Positions 27,379-37,352 are shown, counted from the first letter of the stretch. The stretch: DNA of 64,000 nucleotides from Salegentibacter maritimus (GCF_016236915.1 NZ_JAEHOK010000008.1:107577-171576); one strand, 5' to 3'. The notes: a model not told the origin generated them from the sequence alone. Translations and numbers: made by a program.

Positions 27379-29574
27379 CTAGTTTGCCACTTCACTAATA
27401 AATTTAATTCGGTATAAACGAAGTTCTTCATCGTCATAATCGCCATCAAACTCCTCAATAGCTTCATCAATTTTATCGGTTTCAGCTTCTAAAAAGTATT
27501 CATGGATTTCTTCCTGCTGGTCTTCATCTAAAATATCATCTATCCAATAGTTAATATTCAATTTGGTGCCACTATAAACAATAGCTTCCATTTCCTTAAT
27601 AAACTCGGGCATCTCCATTCCTTTAGCCGAAGCAATATCATCTAAAGGCAGCTTTCTATCTACATTTTGAATAATATAAAGTTTTAAAGCCGAATTTGCC
27701 CCGGTAGATTTGACTACCAAATCATCTGGCCTAATAATTTCATTTTCTTCAACATAACGCTGAATTAAAGCCACGAATTCTTTTCCAAACTTTTTCGCTT
27801 TATTCTCACCTACCCCATAAATATTGATTAGTTCTTCTATAGAGATAGGATATTTAATGGCCATATCTTCCAGGGAAGGGTCCTGAAACACAACAAACGG
27901 AGGAACCTCATTTTTTACGGCAACTTTTTTTCGTAAATCCTTAAGCATTTTTACCAGCGTTTTATCTACGCCTCCACCGGCTTGATTTGCTGCCGGAACG
28001 GCTTCGGTAGTACTGTCAAAAATATGATCATCTGTCATCATAAAAGACCCCGGATTATCTAAAAACTCTTGCCCCCTAGGTGTAAGTTTTATCACACCAT
28101 AAGTTTCAATATCTTTCTTTAGATATCCCGCGACCAAAACCTGTCTAATTAAGGCCATCCAATATTTTCCGTCCCTATTCTTTCCTTTTCCAAATAAAGG
28201 ATGTGAATCGGTTTTATGTGATAAAATCACAGCATTAGATTTTCCAATTAGTGTTTTTACCACTTCTTTAGATTTATATAGCTGTTTGGTTTCTTTCACA
28301 GTTTTTAGAAGAAGCTCCACTTCTTCCCCGGCTTCATGTTGTTTCTTGGGGTTTCTAACATTGTCATCCATGGAAGCCCCTTCACCGTTCTCTGAGTCAA
28401 ATTCTTCTCCAAAATAATGTAGAATAAACTTTCTTCGGGAGATTGAAGTTTCGGCATAAGCTACTACTTCCTGTAAGAGGGCGTGACCAATTTCCTGTTC
28501 GGCCACAGGTTTGCCACTCATAAACTTCTCAAGCTTTTCTATGTCTTTATAAGAATAAAAAGCAAGGCAATGCCCCTCTCCGCCATCTCTACCGGCACGA
28601 CCGGTTTCCTGGTAATAACTTTCTATACTTTTGGGAATATCATGATGAATAACAAAACGAACATCAGGTTTATCTATCCCCATACCAAATGCAATAGTAG
28701 CCACAACTACATCAATATCTTCCATAAGAAACTGATCCTGGTGCTTACTTCGTTTTTTTGCATCCAGCCCGGCATGATATGGCACAGCATTTATTCCATT
28801 TACCTGTAAGGTTTGCGCAAGCTCTTCTACCTTCTTCCTGCTTAAGCAATAGATAATTCCCGATTTTCCGCTATTCTGTTTAATAAACCGAATTATATCT
28901 GCATCTACGTTTTTTGTTTTGGGTCTTACCTCGTAGTATAAATTTGGACGGTTAAAGCTGGCTTTAAATGTTCTGGCATCAGGAATCCCCAGGTTCTTTA
29001 GAATATCCTCCTGAACTTTTGGTGTTGCGGTAGCCGTTAGCGCTATAATAGGAATGTTATCCCCAATACGTTTAATAATACTTCGCAAATTACGATATTC
29101 GGGTCTAAAATCGTGCCCCCATTCACTAATACAATGAGCCTCATCTATGGCCAAAAAAGATATCTTTTGTTGCTTTAAAAACTCAACATGGTCTTCCTTG
29201 GTAAGCGATTCAGGAGCTACATAAAGCAACTTACAGACACCGTTTTCGATATCGGCTTTCACCTGCTTCACTTCAGTTTTATTGAGGGACGAATTAAGTA
29301 CATGGGCTACGCCATGTGCTTCAGAAACACTACGAATAGCATCTACCTGGTTTTTCATTAAAGCAATAAGGGGCGAGACCACAATGGCTGTTCCTTCTTC
29401 AATCAACGCAGGGAGTTGGTAACATAGGGATTTCCCCCCTCCGGTGGGCATTACCACAAAAGTATTATTTCCTTTTACAATACTGGTAATCACCTCTTCC
29501 TGAAGCCCTTTGAACTGACTAAATCCAAAGTACTTCTTTAGCTGTTGGTATAAATCAATTTCCGTCAAACTCAT
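27379..29574 (-). CDS. recQ: ATP-dependent DNA helicase RecQ
   Basis: This 731-residue 3'-5' helicase has Walker A MPTGGGKS (42-49), the DEAH box (AIDEAHCISEWGHDFRPEYR), TATATP and the motif V-VI block DVRFVIHHDIPKSIESYYQETGRAGRDG. A RecQ-Ct winged helix follows (about 415-520) and then an HRDC domain (about 545-625). The zinc-binding region after the helicase core (about 372-415) contains no cysteines, where E. coli RecQ has four. RecQ acts in recombination and fork repair. It is transcribed alone and is divergent from kdsD. Confidence 0.95.
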   Translation of the reverse strand: MSLTEIDLYQQLKKYFGFSQFKGLQEEVITSIVKGNNTFVVMPTGGGKSLCYQLPALIEEGTAIVVSPLIALMKNQVDAIRSVSEAHGVAHVLNSSLNKTEVKQVKADIENGVCKLLYVAPESLTKEDHVEFLKQQKISFLAIDEAHCISEWGHDFRPEYRNLRSIIKRIGDNIPIIALTATATPKVQEDILKNLGIPDARTFKASFNRPNLYYEVRPKTKNVDADIIRFIKQNSGKSGIIYCLSRKKVEELAQTLQVNGINAVPYHAGLDAKKRSKHQDQFLMEDIDVVVATIAFGMGIDKPDVRFVIHHDIPKSIESYYQETGRAGRDGGEGHCLAFYSYKDIEKLEKFMSGKPVAEQEIGHALLQEVVAYAETSISRRKFILHYFGEEFDSENGEGASMDDNVRNPKKQHEAGEEVELLLKTVKETKQLYKSKEVVKTLIGKSNAVILSHKTDSHPLFGKGKNRDGKYWMALIRQVLVAGYLKKDIETYGVIKLTPRGQEFLDNPGSFMMTDDHIFDSTTEAVPAANQAGGGVDKTLVKMLKDLRKKVAVKNEVPPFVVFQDPSLEDMAIKYPISIEELINIYGVGENKAKKFGKEFVALIQRYVEENEIIRPDDLVVKSTGANSALKLYIIQNVDRKLPLDDIASAKGMEMPEFIKEMEAIVYSGTKLNINYWIDDILDEDQQEEIHEYFLEAETDKIDEAIEEFDGDYDDEELRLYRIKFISEVAN

Positions 29575-29596
29575 TCAATTGTCTTACAATTTTACA

Positions 29597-29618
29597 TACA
29601 TTTGCATAACTAAAGATA
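29597..29618. promoter_or_regulatory. Divergent recQ / kdsD promoter region
   Basis: On the minus strand TATCTTTA (29611-29618) has a TTG 18 bp upstream, a near-consensus promoter for recQ. On the plus strand TACATTTG (29597-29604) could serve kdsD, although its TTG is only 15 bp away. The two elements nearly overlap, so the genes may compete for polymerase. Confidence 0.4.
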
Positions 29619-29658
29619 CATATTTCTTTAAACTCACAATCCTTAATTTTATCAAAAT

Positions 29659-30624
29659 TTGAAACTGAAGGAAAAAATTCTTACCGCAGCTAAAGAAACC
29701 ATTTCCATAGAGGCCAAAGCAATTGCAAACCTGGAAAATGTTATTGATCATGAGTTTGCATCAGCCGTAGAACAAATATACAAATCTAAAGGCAGGGTAA
29801 TCCTTACGGGGATAGGAAAAAGTGCTATTATTGCTACCAAAATAGTAGCTACCTTAAATTCTACCGGAACACCGGCTATTTTTATGCATGCAGCCGATGC
29901 TATTCATGGAGATCTTGGTACCATTCAAAAAGACGATGTGGTAATTTGCATTTCTAAAAGTGGAAATAGTCCAGAAATAAAAGTACTGGTACCTTATATT
30001 AAAGATTTCCAAAACCTGCTTATAGGAATTACGGCAGATAAGGATTCTTTTCTAGGTAAAGAATCTGATTTTGTGTTAAACTCTTTTGTTGAAAAAGAGG
30101 CCTGCCCAAACAATCTTGCCCCTACAACCAGCACTACTGCACAAATGGTTATTGGCGATGCCCTGGCTATTTGCCTTTTAAAGCTGAAAGGCTTTTCCCG
30201 AAAAGACTTTGCTAAATACCATCCCGGTGGCTCCCTTGGGAAGAAACTGTATTTAAGGGTAAGCGATATTACGGCTCAAAACCTGAAACCCCAGGTAACT
30301 CCCGAGACTTCGGTTACCGATGCGATTATTGAAATATCTGAAAAAATGTTAGGGGTAACCGCAGTGGTTGAAAACAATAAAATTATAGGAATAATAACCG
30401 ATGGTGATATTAGGCGAATGCTTAAAAACAACACCAACTTTAAAGACCTTAAGGCCATCGACATTATGAGCCCAAAACCAAAAACCATAGAACAGGATTC
30501 CCTGGCGGTAGACGCTTTAGAATTGTTGGAGGCAAATAAAATCTCCCAATTACTAGCCGTAGAAAATAATACTTACGCAGGTGTTGTACATATCCATAAT
30601 TTAATTAGAGAAGGAATTTTATAA
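29659..30624 (+). CDS. kdsD: Arabinose-5-phosphate isomerase (KpsF/GutQ family)
   Basis: This 321-residue protein has an N-terminal SIS sugar-isomerase domain (GRVILTGIGKSAIIATKIVA, CISKSGNSPEIKVLVP) and two C-terminal CBS domains (about 205-320). It converts ribulose-5-phosphate to arabinose-5-phosphate, the first step to Kdo of lipopolysaccharide. The start is TTG at 29659; no ATG is available before the conserved SIS domain. Its stop overlaps the tatC start by one base. The grouping with lptB later in the run fits an envelope role. Confidence 0.9.
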   Translation: MKLKEKILTAAKETISIEAKAIANLENVIDHEFASAVEQIYKSKGRVILTGIGKSAIIATKIVATLNSTGTPAIFMHAADAIHGDLGTIQKDDVVICISKSGNSPEIKVLVPYIKDFQNLLIGITADKDSFLGKESDFVLNSFVEKEACPNNLAPTTSTTAQMVIGDALAICLLKLKGFSRKDFAKYHPGGSLGKKLYLRVSDITAQNLKPQVTPETSVTDAIIEISEKMLGVTAVVENNKIIGIITDGDIRRMLKNNTNFKDLKAIDIMSPKPKTIEQDSLAVDALELLEANKISQLLAVENNTYAGVVHIHNLIREGIL

Positions 30625-31451
30625 TGAAGCAAATTGGCACCCCTGAACCAGAGATGTCCTTTTTGGACCATTTAGAAGATTTAAGATGGCACTTAATAAG
30701 AGCGGTTATCTCTATAGTAATTGCCGGCTCTATAGCCTTTCTTTTAAAAGGATTTATCTTTGACGTATTACTTTTTGGCCCAAGTAGAGGCGATTTCTTT
30801 TCTTACGACATGCTATGTAGAATTTCTACATCACTTGGCCTGGATGCCGGGTTTTGTTTTGATGAAATGCCTTTTAGAATTCAAAGTAGAACCATGGGCG
30901 GGCAATTCTCTGCCCACGTATGGACCTCTATAACGGCTGGGTTTATTATTGCGTTTCCTTATGTTATTTACCAATTTTGGAAGTTTGTGGCTCCCGCCAT
31001 GCACGATAACGAGCGAAAACACGCCAAAGGATTTATTTTTATAAGCTCCCTACTATTTTTTATCGGAGTTGTTTTTGGCTATTATGTAGTAACTCCTCTA
31101 TCTATAAATTTCCTCGGAAAATACCAGGTTAGTGAAGCCGTTTTTAACGATTTCGATTTAAGTAGTTATATAGGCCTGGTTAGAGCTTCAGTGCTTGCCA
31201 GCGGACTTATTTTTGAATTGCCCATCGTGATTTATTTCCTAACCAGGGTTGGGGTAGTAACACCGCAATTCTTAAAAAAATACCGAAAGTATGCTTTGGT
31301 AATTGTACTGATTCTATCAGCTATAATAACCCCTCCCGATATAGTGAGCCAGATAATTGTCGCTATTCCGGTACTGATTCTTTATGAAGTAAGTATTCTT
31401 ATTTCAAAAGTAATCTATAAACAAGAACAAAGAAGAATTAACAAAAGATAG
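30624..31451 (+). CDS. tatC: Sec-independent protein translocase subunit TatC
   Basis: This 275-residue protein starts MKQIGTPEPEMSFLDHLEDL, with the TatC hallmark FLDHLEDLRWHLIR, and has six predicted membrane spans. A longer loop between spans 1 and 2 carries two Cys. TatC recognises twin-arginine signal peptides and exports folded proteins. No tatA or tatB is next to it. It overlaps kdsD by one base and precedes the AhpD-like gene by 2 bp, so these genes form one operon. Confidence 0.95.
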   Translation: MKQIGTPEPEMSFLDHLEDLRWHLIRAVISIVIAGSIAFLLKGFIFDVLLFGPSRGDFFSYDMLCRISTSLGLDAGFCFDEMPFRIQSRTMGGQFSAHVWTSITAGFIIAFPYVIYQFWKFVAPAMHDNERKHAKGFIFISSLLFFIGVVFGYYVVTPLSINFLGKYQVSEAVFNDFDLSSYIGLVRASVLASGLIFELPIVIYFLTRVGVVTPQFLKKYRKYALVIVLILSAIITPPDIVSQIIVAIPVLILYEVSILISKVIYKQEQRRINKR

Positions 31452-31453
31452 CT

Positions 31454-31807
31454 ATGAGCAATAAAGTTGACGAATTCAATGCTTACCGTCAGCAGATGAA
31501 CGATAAAATTCTTGGCGAAAACAATAAGGTGCTTAAAAGAATTTTCAATTTAGACACTAATGCCTTCACCGAGGGCGCTGTAGATAAAAAAACAAAGGAA
31601 CTGCTTGGCCTGGTAGCCTCGTTGGTTTTAAGATGTGACGATTGTGTAAAATATCACCTGGAGTCCAGTTATAAAGAAGGCTTAAGTCGTGACCAGGTAA
31701 TGGAAACCTTAAGCATTGGTACTCTAATCGGTGGTACTATTGTTATTCCACACCTGCGAAGAGCCCATGAATATTGGGACGCCTTAGAAGATGCTAACCA
31801 GAAATAG
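31454..31807 (+). CDS. Carboxymuconolactone decarboxylase/AhpD-like protein
   Basis: This 117-residue protein has an AhpD-like helical domain with the redox motif CDDC (VLRCDDCVKYHLESSYKEGL) and a conserved His downstream. Members with CxxC and His can act as thiol peroxidases or disulphide carriers; those in aromatic catabolism are decarboxylases. The genomic context (tatC, lptB) gives no catabolic partners, so a redox role is more likely. It lies 2 bp after tatC and 43 bp before lptB. Confidence 0.83.
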   Translation: MSNKVDEFNAYRQQMNDKILGENNKVLKRIFNLDTNAFTEGAVDKKTKELLGLVASLVLRCDDCVKYHLESSYKEGLSRDQVMETLSIGTLIGGTIVIPHLRRAHEYWDALEDANQK

Positions 31808-31850
31808 GCTGGCATAAAAAATGTACCTTAGCTGTAAATCACTTTTTTAA

Positions 31851-32591
31851 ATGAAACTACGTGCCGAAAATTTAGTTAAAGCCTACAAAGGAAAGGAAGT
31901 TGTAAAGGGTATCTCTTTGGAAGTTAACCAGGGGGAGATCGTTGGTTTGCTTGGGCCCAATGGTGCCGGAAAAACCACTTCTTTTTATATGATTGTTGGG
32001 CTTATTAAACCAAATTCGGGCAATATTGTTTTAGACAAAGTGAATATCACCAAATATCCAATGTATAAAAGGGCACAACATGGTATTGGTTATCTTGCCC
32101 AGGAAGCTTCGGTTTTTAGGAAACTAAGTATTGAAGACAACATAATGAGCGTACTCGAACTCACCGATCTCTCTAAAGAAGAACGCCATGAAAAAATGGA
32201 AACCCTTATTGAAGAATTTGGATTAAACCACATTCGTAAAAATCGAGGTGACCTTTTAAGTGGTGGGGAAAGAAGACGTACTGAAATTGCACGCGCACTT
32301 GCAACCGACCCAAATTTTATTCTTCTGGATGAACCTTTTGCGGGAGTAGACCCCGTGGCAGTAGAAGATATTCAAAGAATTGTTGCCCAATTAAAAAACA
32401 AAAATATAGGGATTCTTATTACCGACCATAACGTACAGGAAACCCTTGCTATTACAGATCGTACTTACCTTATGTTTGAAGGAAGTATCCTAAAACATGG
32501 GCAACCCGAAGAACTTGCCGAAGATGAAATGGTTCGAAAAGTTTACCTGGGCCAAAACTTCGAACTTAGAAAGAAAAAAATATTTAAGTAA
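31851..32591 (+). CDS. lptB: LPS export ABC transporter ATPase LptB
   Basis: This 246-residue ABC ATPase has Walker [19 protein letters not shown], signature [17 protein letters not shown], Walker [14 protein letters not shown] and the switch His in [10 protein letters not shown]. The opening [20 protein letters not shown] and the unusual SGGERRR signature are typical of LptB. It powers LptFG extraction of lipopolysaccharide from the inner membrane. It ends the kdsD-tatC-AhpD-like-lptB run, and a repeat-rich gap follows. Confidence 0.95.
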   Translation: MKLRAENLVKAYKGKEVVKGISLEVNQGEIVGLLGPNGAGKTTSFYMIVGLIKPNSGNIVLDKVNITKYPMYKRAQHGIGYLAQEASVFRKLSIEDNIMSVLELTDLSKEERHEKMETLIEEFGLNHIRKNRGDLLSGGERRRTEIARALATDPNFILLDEPFAGVDPVAVEDIQRIVAQLKNKNIGILITDHNVQETLAITDRTYLMFEGSILKHGQPEELAEDEMVRKVYLGQNFELRKKKIFK

Positions 32592-32999
32592 TTAATAAAT
32601 TACAGATAATTGCTGCTCCTTAAAAGCTTTACTTTCCAGACAAGAGCCTAAAAGACGTCATGCTAAACTTATTTCAGACTCTATCCCGAATTTTGTTCTG
32701 GAGTCAAATACAAAAGTAGCTGTCTGAAAACTTCCTAAAATCCTCATCCTGAATTTATTTCAGAGCCTGCCCCGATTCTTTATCGGGGATATAAAAAAAA
32801 TATCTTAGAAGCTGAAACAAGTTCAGTTTGACGAAACCAGACATTTCAGACAGCCTCGACGATCTAATGCGGTTTTATCTAAACAGTAAACTAACTTGGG
32901 GCAAGCCCAAGAGACATTCGTTGGAAACAAATTTTTAATTTCGAGGCAAGCCTTTGGGTATTACATCCTTTGGCGGTACCAATAAATCAATTACCCCAC
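32592..32999. other. 408-bp repeat-rich gap between convergent lptB and pssA
   Basis: No gene is seen. The stretch holds fragments of dispersed palindromes: a partial copy near 32655-32705, the nested palindrome 32719-32854, a CTTGGG/CCCAAG hairpin near 32896, and a TTTCGAGGCAAGCCT motif near 32940 that resembles the one near 24874. Confidence 0.7.
32719..32854. repeat. Nested palindromic element
   Basis: Outer arms GCTGTCTGAAA (32719-32729) and TTTCAGACAGC (32844-32854) are a perfect 11-bp inverted repeat. Inside lie CTGAATTTATTTCAG (32749-32763) facing the TGAAACAAGTTCAG motif (32813-32826) with mismatches, and at the centre CCCCGAT/ATCGGGG (32770-32788). The whole 136 bp can fold on itself and looks like a non-coding mobile (MITE/REP-like) unit. 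Confidence 0.7.
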
Positions 33000-33752
33000 C
33001 TACTCTTTCTTCGGAAATACTATTGATAAAAGTACATAGCTTAATATAATTAAGGGTACAGCTACAAATTGAAAAACCAGGATAAGCACCAGGCATAAAA
33101 GCAAGAAAAAGTAACGTAGTTTATTATCGGCAAGACCCCAATTGGAAAATTTAAGCGCAAATAACTTTATTTCGGCATTTAAAAGGTAACAACTTAAAAA
33201 AGTTAGCCCTATTAAAAACCATTCATTTAAAATCAAATCGGTGATAAAACTATCTGGCTGATAGGTTAAAATAAGCGGAAAACTTAAAATTAAAAGAGCA
33301 TTGGCTGGGGTGGGCACCCCTATAAAAGAATCGGTTTGGCGATCGTCCACATTAAACTTTGCCAACCTATATGCCGAAGCTAAACTTATTAACAAGCCTA
33401 TTAACGCAAGCGTATTAAAATTCCATTCCCACCAGCCCTGGTTTGTATCCCAACCGGTATTTTCTGCGAGAGGAACTCCCGGAAGCGCATTATTCAATAA
33501 TTGATACATCACTATTCCCGGAACAACCCCACTGGTTACTACATCGGCCAGCGAATCTAATTGTAACCCAAGCTCGCCGGCCACATTTAAACTTCTTGCC
33601 GCCAGGCCATCAAAAAAATCGAAGAAAATCCCGGCTGCTACAAATATGGCAGCCATAATGAGGCTTCCCTGCACAGCAAAAATAACAGCAATAGTTCCGC
33701 AGAGTAAATTCAAAAGCGTTATAAAATTCGGAATATGTCTTTTTATAGTCAT
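33000..33752 (-). CDS. pssA: CDP-diacylglycerol-serine O-phosphatidyltransferase
   Basis: This 250-residue membrane protein has the CDP-alcohol phosphotransferase motif DGLAARSLNVAGELGLQLDS followed by LAD, carrying the metal-binding aspartates (about residues 48-70). About seven membrane spans follow. The start MTIKRHIPNFITLLNLLCGT is typical of PssA. It makes phosphatidylserine, the precursor of phosphatidylethanolamine. It is divergent from lnt, with 159 bp between them. Confidence 0.9.
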   Translation of the reverse strand: MTIKRHIPNFITLLNLLCGTIAVIFAVQGSLIMAAIFVAAGIFFDFFDGLAARSLNVAGELGLQLDSLADVVTSGVVPGIVMYQLLNNALPGVPLAENTGWDTNQGWWEWNFNTLALIGLLISLASAYRLAKFNVDDRQTDSFIGVPTPANALLILSFPLILTYQPDSFITDLILNEWFLIGLTFLSCYLLNAEIKLFALKFSNWGLADNKLRYFFLLLCLVLILVFQFVAVPLIILSYVLLSIVFPKKE

Positions 33753-33911
33753 AGGTTGGTTTTCTAAAATACTAAACTAAGCAATTGCCACCTGTTTTTA
33801 CAAGTTTTTTCAATTTCTGAAATAACAATTACAAAAGCTTTAACTTCAAAGAAATGCCAGAAGCCTCTTTAAAAGAGAATAGTTTGCTATTTTTGAGCAG
33901 AATTTCCTTTT

Positions 33912-35504
33912 ATGAAAAATCTTATTTACGCAGTATCAAGCGGACTTTTATTAGCACTTGCCTGGCCCACTTATGGTTTTCCTTTACTTTTATTTTTTGC
34001 TTTTGTTCCTCTGCTTTATGCAGAATTTAAAGTTCGAAATTCCGGTGAAAAATATATAAAGTGGAAAGTTTTTGGCCTTGCGTACCTAAGCTTTTTCTTG
34101 TGGAACCTCATCACAACCTATTGGATCTACTTCTCTACACCTTTTGGTGGAGCTTTTGCGATTTTGGTGAATTCCCTTCTAATGGCACTGGTCTTTATGT
34201 TGTATCATATTGTAGCTAAACGAACCGGATTTAGTGCGGCTGCAGCCTTTTTGGTAAGTATATGGATGGTTTTTGAAAAAATACACCTTGCCTGGGAATT
34301 TTCCTGGCCCTGGCTAAATCTAGGAAACGCCTTTTCAGAATTTCAAAACTGGGTACAATGGTATGAATATACCGGGACTTTTGGCGGTACACTTTGGGTA
34401 TGGCTAGGCAACATTGCCGTCTTTAAAGCCGTATTGCTTTATAACGAGTTTAAAGATAAAAACTTAATCTATAGGGGCATTTTCAAATTAGGCCTTATTA
34501 TTATAATTCCTATTGGTATTTCTTACCTTTTATTAAGCCAAATAGAGCAAAAAGGAGATACCATGGAAGTGGTAATCTTACAGCCCAATATTAACCCTTA
34601 CACCGAAAAATACAATACTACCGATACCCGAATTGGAGAATTATTATTAAAACTAAGCGAAGAAAAAGTTAGCGAAAACACACAATTGGTTGTGGCCCCG
34701 GAAACTGTTTTTGCCGATGGCACGGTATTATCAAATTTTGAAAAATCTGAAGCGGCATTTTTTGCAAGACAACTTATTAACAGCCACCCACAGGTTAATT
34801 TCCTTAGTGGAATCTCTTTCTACGAACGGTTCAATGATCCGGCAAAAGTTAGGGAACAAAGCAATCAAATAGGCCCCAACGACTGGTACGACGATTATAA
34901 TTCGGCTTTTTTAATGAATGCCCAAAATAAACCTGAGCTCTACCATAAATCGAAGCTTGTTGTAGGTGTAGAAAATTTCCCGTATCAGGAAGTTTTAAAA
35001 CCTATTCTTGGGGACGTAATGATTGATCTTGGCGGCACAGTAGCCATGAAAACCACACAGGAAGAACGAGAAGCCTTTGCTCTAAACAATGAGAATTATA
35101 CAGGTCCTATTATTTGTTATGAATCAGTTTATGGTGAATTTGTTACAGGTTATATTGAAAATGGTTCAAATTTCCTTAGTATCATCACCAATGATGCCTG
35201 GTGGGGAAATACACAGGGCCACCGCCAACATCTAAGCTATGCAAAATTAAGGGCTATTGAAACCAGGCGTGATGTAGTACGTAGCGCCAATACCGGTATT
35301 TCAGCCTTTATCAATCAAAAAGGAGAGATCACTAAAAGCCTCGGCTATGAAAAACAGGGAAGCATAAAGTCTACTATCCATTTGAATACCGATAAAACTT
35401 TTTATGTAAAACATGGAGATTATTTAGCACGGGTTGCTCAATTTCTGGCTTTATTTATTTTCTTATTTGCAGTTGTAAAATATAAACGAAATAGACCAGG
35501 TTAA
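33912..35504 (+). CDS. lnt: Apolipoprotein N-acyltransferase
   Basis: This 530-residue protein has six or seven N-terminal membrane spans (about 1-215) and a nitrilase-like domain (about 225-500). The catalytic triad is visible as Glu in VAPETVFADG, Lys in YHKSKLVVGVENFPYQ and Cys in PIICYESVYGEF. It adds the third acyl chain to lipoproteins, fitting the several lipoproteins encoded nearby. A last hydrophobic segment ends the protein. It is convergent with the polysaccharide locus. A TATTTTTG element at 33888-33895 may be its -7 box. Confidence 0.93.
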   Translation: MKNLIYAVSSGLLLALAWPTYGFPLLLFFAFVPLLYAEFKVRNSGEKYIKWKVFGLAYLSFFLWNLITTYWIYFSTPFGGAFAILVNSLLMALVFMLYHIVAKRTGFSAAAAFLVSIWMVFEKIHLAWEFSWPWLNLGNAFSEFQNWVQWYEYTGTFGGTLWVWLGNIAVFKAVLLYNEFKDKNLIYRGIFKLGLIIIIPIGISYLLLSQIEQKGDTMEVVILQPNINPYTEKYNTTDTRIGELLLKLSEEKVSENTQLVVAPETVFADGTVLSNFEKSEAAFFARQLINSHPQVNFLSGISFYERFNDPAKVREQSNQIGPNDWYDDYNSAFLMNAQNKPELYHKSKLVVGVENFPYQEVLKPILGDVMIDLGGTVAMKTTQEEREAFALNNENYTGPIICYESVYGEFVTGYIENGSNFLSIITNDAWWGNTQGHRQHLSYAKLRAIETRRDVVRSANTGISAFINQKGEITKSLGYEKQGSIKSTIHLNTDKTFYVKHGDYLARVAQFLALFIFLFAVVKYKRNRPG

Positions 35505-35808
35505 AGCAGCAAACAACAATAGATTACTACCTTCCTATATCAATAACGAATTTTATAATTAATTGACACAAGAATAGTTTTCAACAAGAACCCCCTCCGC
35601 CTTAGCCACCTACCCTAAAAAAATGGGAGAAGATTGTAGTGAGACTTCACTTCTTAATTTACTTTGAACACTGCCGTTTTTAAATTTTTATCTAGGAGGC
35701 TCGAAATATCTTCTCAAATTAACTGTGGTCCGTTAATAAACTGAAAACCGGGAACTAAAAAACTGCTTACGGCCACTAAAAACTGGATACTGAATACTGG
35801 ATACTGGA
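35505..35808. other. 304-bp gap between lnt and the polysaccharide locus
   Basis: No gene is seen. Near its right end are short tandem repeats built on ACTGGATACTG (about 35785-35810) that run up to the stop of the sugar transferase gene. Such low-complexity tracts recur in gaps of the polysaccharide locus. Confidence 0.6.
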
Positions 35809-37203
35809 TCACTGCCCTCTAAAGAAAATTACGGTACTAAAAGTTTTTAGTAAAATACTTAGGTCCAAAAAAATGCTTCGGTGTTTTATATAATAAAGAT
35901 CGTATTGCAATTTTACCAGGCTGTCGGCCTGGCCGTTGCCATATTCACCTTTTACCTGGGCCCAACCCGTTAGACCGGGTTTTACAATATGGCGGGTTTC
36001 ATAAAAAGGAATCGCCCTGGATAATTCTGCAACAAAAACAGGTCTTTCAGGCCTGGGGCCTATCAGGCTCATCTCTCCCTTTAAAACATTATAAAACTGA
36101 GGAATTTCATCTATTCGCGATCTTCTTAAGAATTTTCCGAAGCGCGTGGTTCGTAAATCATTTTTTTCGGCATATTGTGGCCCATTCACTTCAGCATCTT
36201 TAACCATAGTCCTTAACTTTAAAATCCTAAAAACATCGCCATATTTACCTATTCTTTCCTGTCGGTAAAAAAGTGAACCACGGTTACCTAATAGATTTGC
36301 CAATAAGATAAAAGGAAGAATGAATGCGAAAAACAGTAAGCCCATAACGGCAATAACCACATCAAATATTCTAAAAAAAACCTGATAAAACGTATTTTTA
36401 TTACTTCTACTAAAAGGAAAATATCTGTAAAAGTCTTTGTCTACGTGTTGCACCGGGATCCTTTGGGTTACTTCTTCATAAACCTGGGTATAATCCTTAA
36501 TAGGAAAACCCTTTTTTAATAAATAACTTAATTGATTATACAGCGACAACATTAAGCCCCTTTTATATCCACTGGCTACCACAATTTCATTGATATGGTA
36601 TTTTTTAATAGCCGCCTTGATATCTTCAACTTCAAACCTAATTAACTTTTCTTCCTTAATTTCTAATGGAATTTGATCTTCGGTTTTAATATAACCTACC
36701 ACTAAATAGTTTGGATCGGTCTTTTGAAGATCGGAGCTAATTCGATTAATATCAAAAGAATTGCCAACTACCAATACTCGTTTATAAAAACGTGGAGATG
36801 AAATTAAAGTGATATAAATTAAGCGCCACAATAACAATGGCAACAAAATGGCAAGAAAGAAAAAAAGAATCTGTAACCTGTTGTCTGGAAGGCTTGGTGT
36901 TAAAATAGGTGTAAGCATATAGAAGCCCACAGTGGTTGCAGAACAAAGTATAGAATTTTGCAAAACACTGTCAAACTTAGAAGCCTTTTGCAGATCGTAG
37001 AGTTCAAATATACTTGCAAAAAAGTTAAAATAAAGCAGCAATACAAGGGTCCAATACCAGTTCTCAGAATTTATTCTAAAGTAATCGAATTCAAAGATAA
37101 CTCCTATTAAACCAAGGCTGGTTAAAATACACACAGAGTCTAACAAGCGTAGTAATACCTTACGCTCAGAGATTTCAAAATGTAAAAGTGGCCTTTGAGA
37201 CAT
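35809..37203 (-). CDS. Polyprenyl-phosphate hexose-1-phosphate transferase (WcaJ type)
   Basis: This 464-residue protein has four N-terminal spans (about 20-130), a nucleotide-binding-like middle part (VLVVGNSFDINRI), another membrane helix, and a C-terminal bacterial sugar transferase domain. That domain carries FRILKLRTMVKDAE, TRFGKFLRRSRIDEIPQFYNVLKGEMSLIGPRPERP and LTGWAQVKGEYGN. It loads the first sugar, often glucose-1-phosphate, onto undecaprenyl phosphate to begin each repeat unit. It is the last gene of the locus in transcription order. Confidence 0.9.
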   Translation of the reverse strand: MSQRPLLHFEISERKVLLRLLDSVCILTSLGLIGVIFEFDYFRINSENWYWTLVLLLYFNFFASIFELYDLQKASKFDSVLQNSILCSATTVGFYMLTPILTPSLPDNRLQILFFFLAILLPLLLWRLIYITLISSPRFYKRVLVVGNSFDINRISSDLQKTDPNYLVVGYIKTEDQIPLEIKEEKLIRFEVEDIKAAIKKYHINEIVVASGYKRGLMLSLYNQLSYLLKKGFPIKDYTQVYEEVTQRIPVQHVDKDFYRYFPFSRSNKNTFYQVFFRIFDVVIAVMGLLFFAFILPFILLANLLGNRGSLFYRQERIGKYGDVFRILKLRTMVKDAEVNGPQYAEKNDLRTTRFGKFLRRSRIDEIPQFYNVLKGEMSLIGPRPERPVFVAELSRAIPFYETRHIVKPGLTGWAQVKGEYGNGQADSLVKLQYDLYYIKHRSIFLDLSILLKTFSTVIFFRGQ

Positions 37204-37352
37204 GGTTTACCTACTTAGGGATTAAAGATATATTTTTTTTGATTTCTACCTCTTATTATCAAATAAAATGGAAAAAATCATCGCTGCGGGAGTTTCCAAT
37301 ATTTCCTATTTTTTTACTGTTATTACAAACCACCTTCTTATTTCCTCCATAT

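Noticed and set aside
32592..32999. A short coding gene between lptB and pssA
   Set aside because: No frame of useful length with a start is present; the stretch is made of palindromic repeat fragments.
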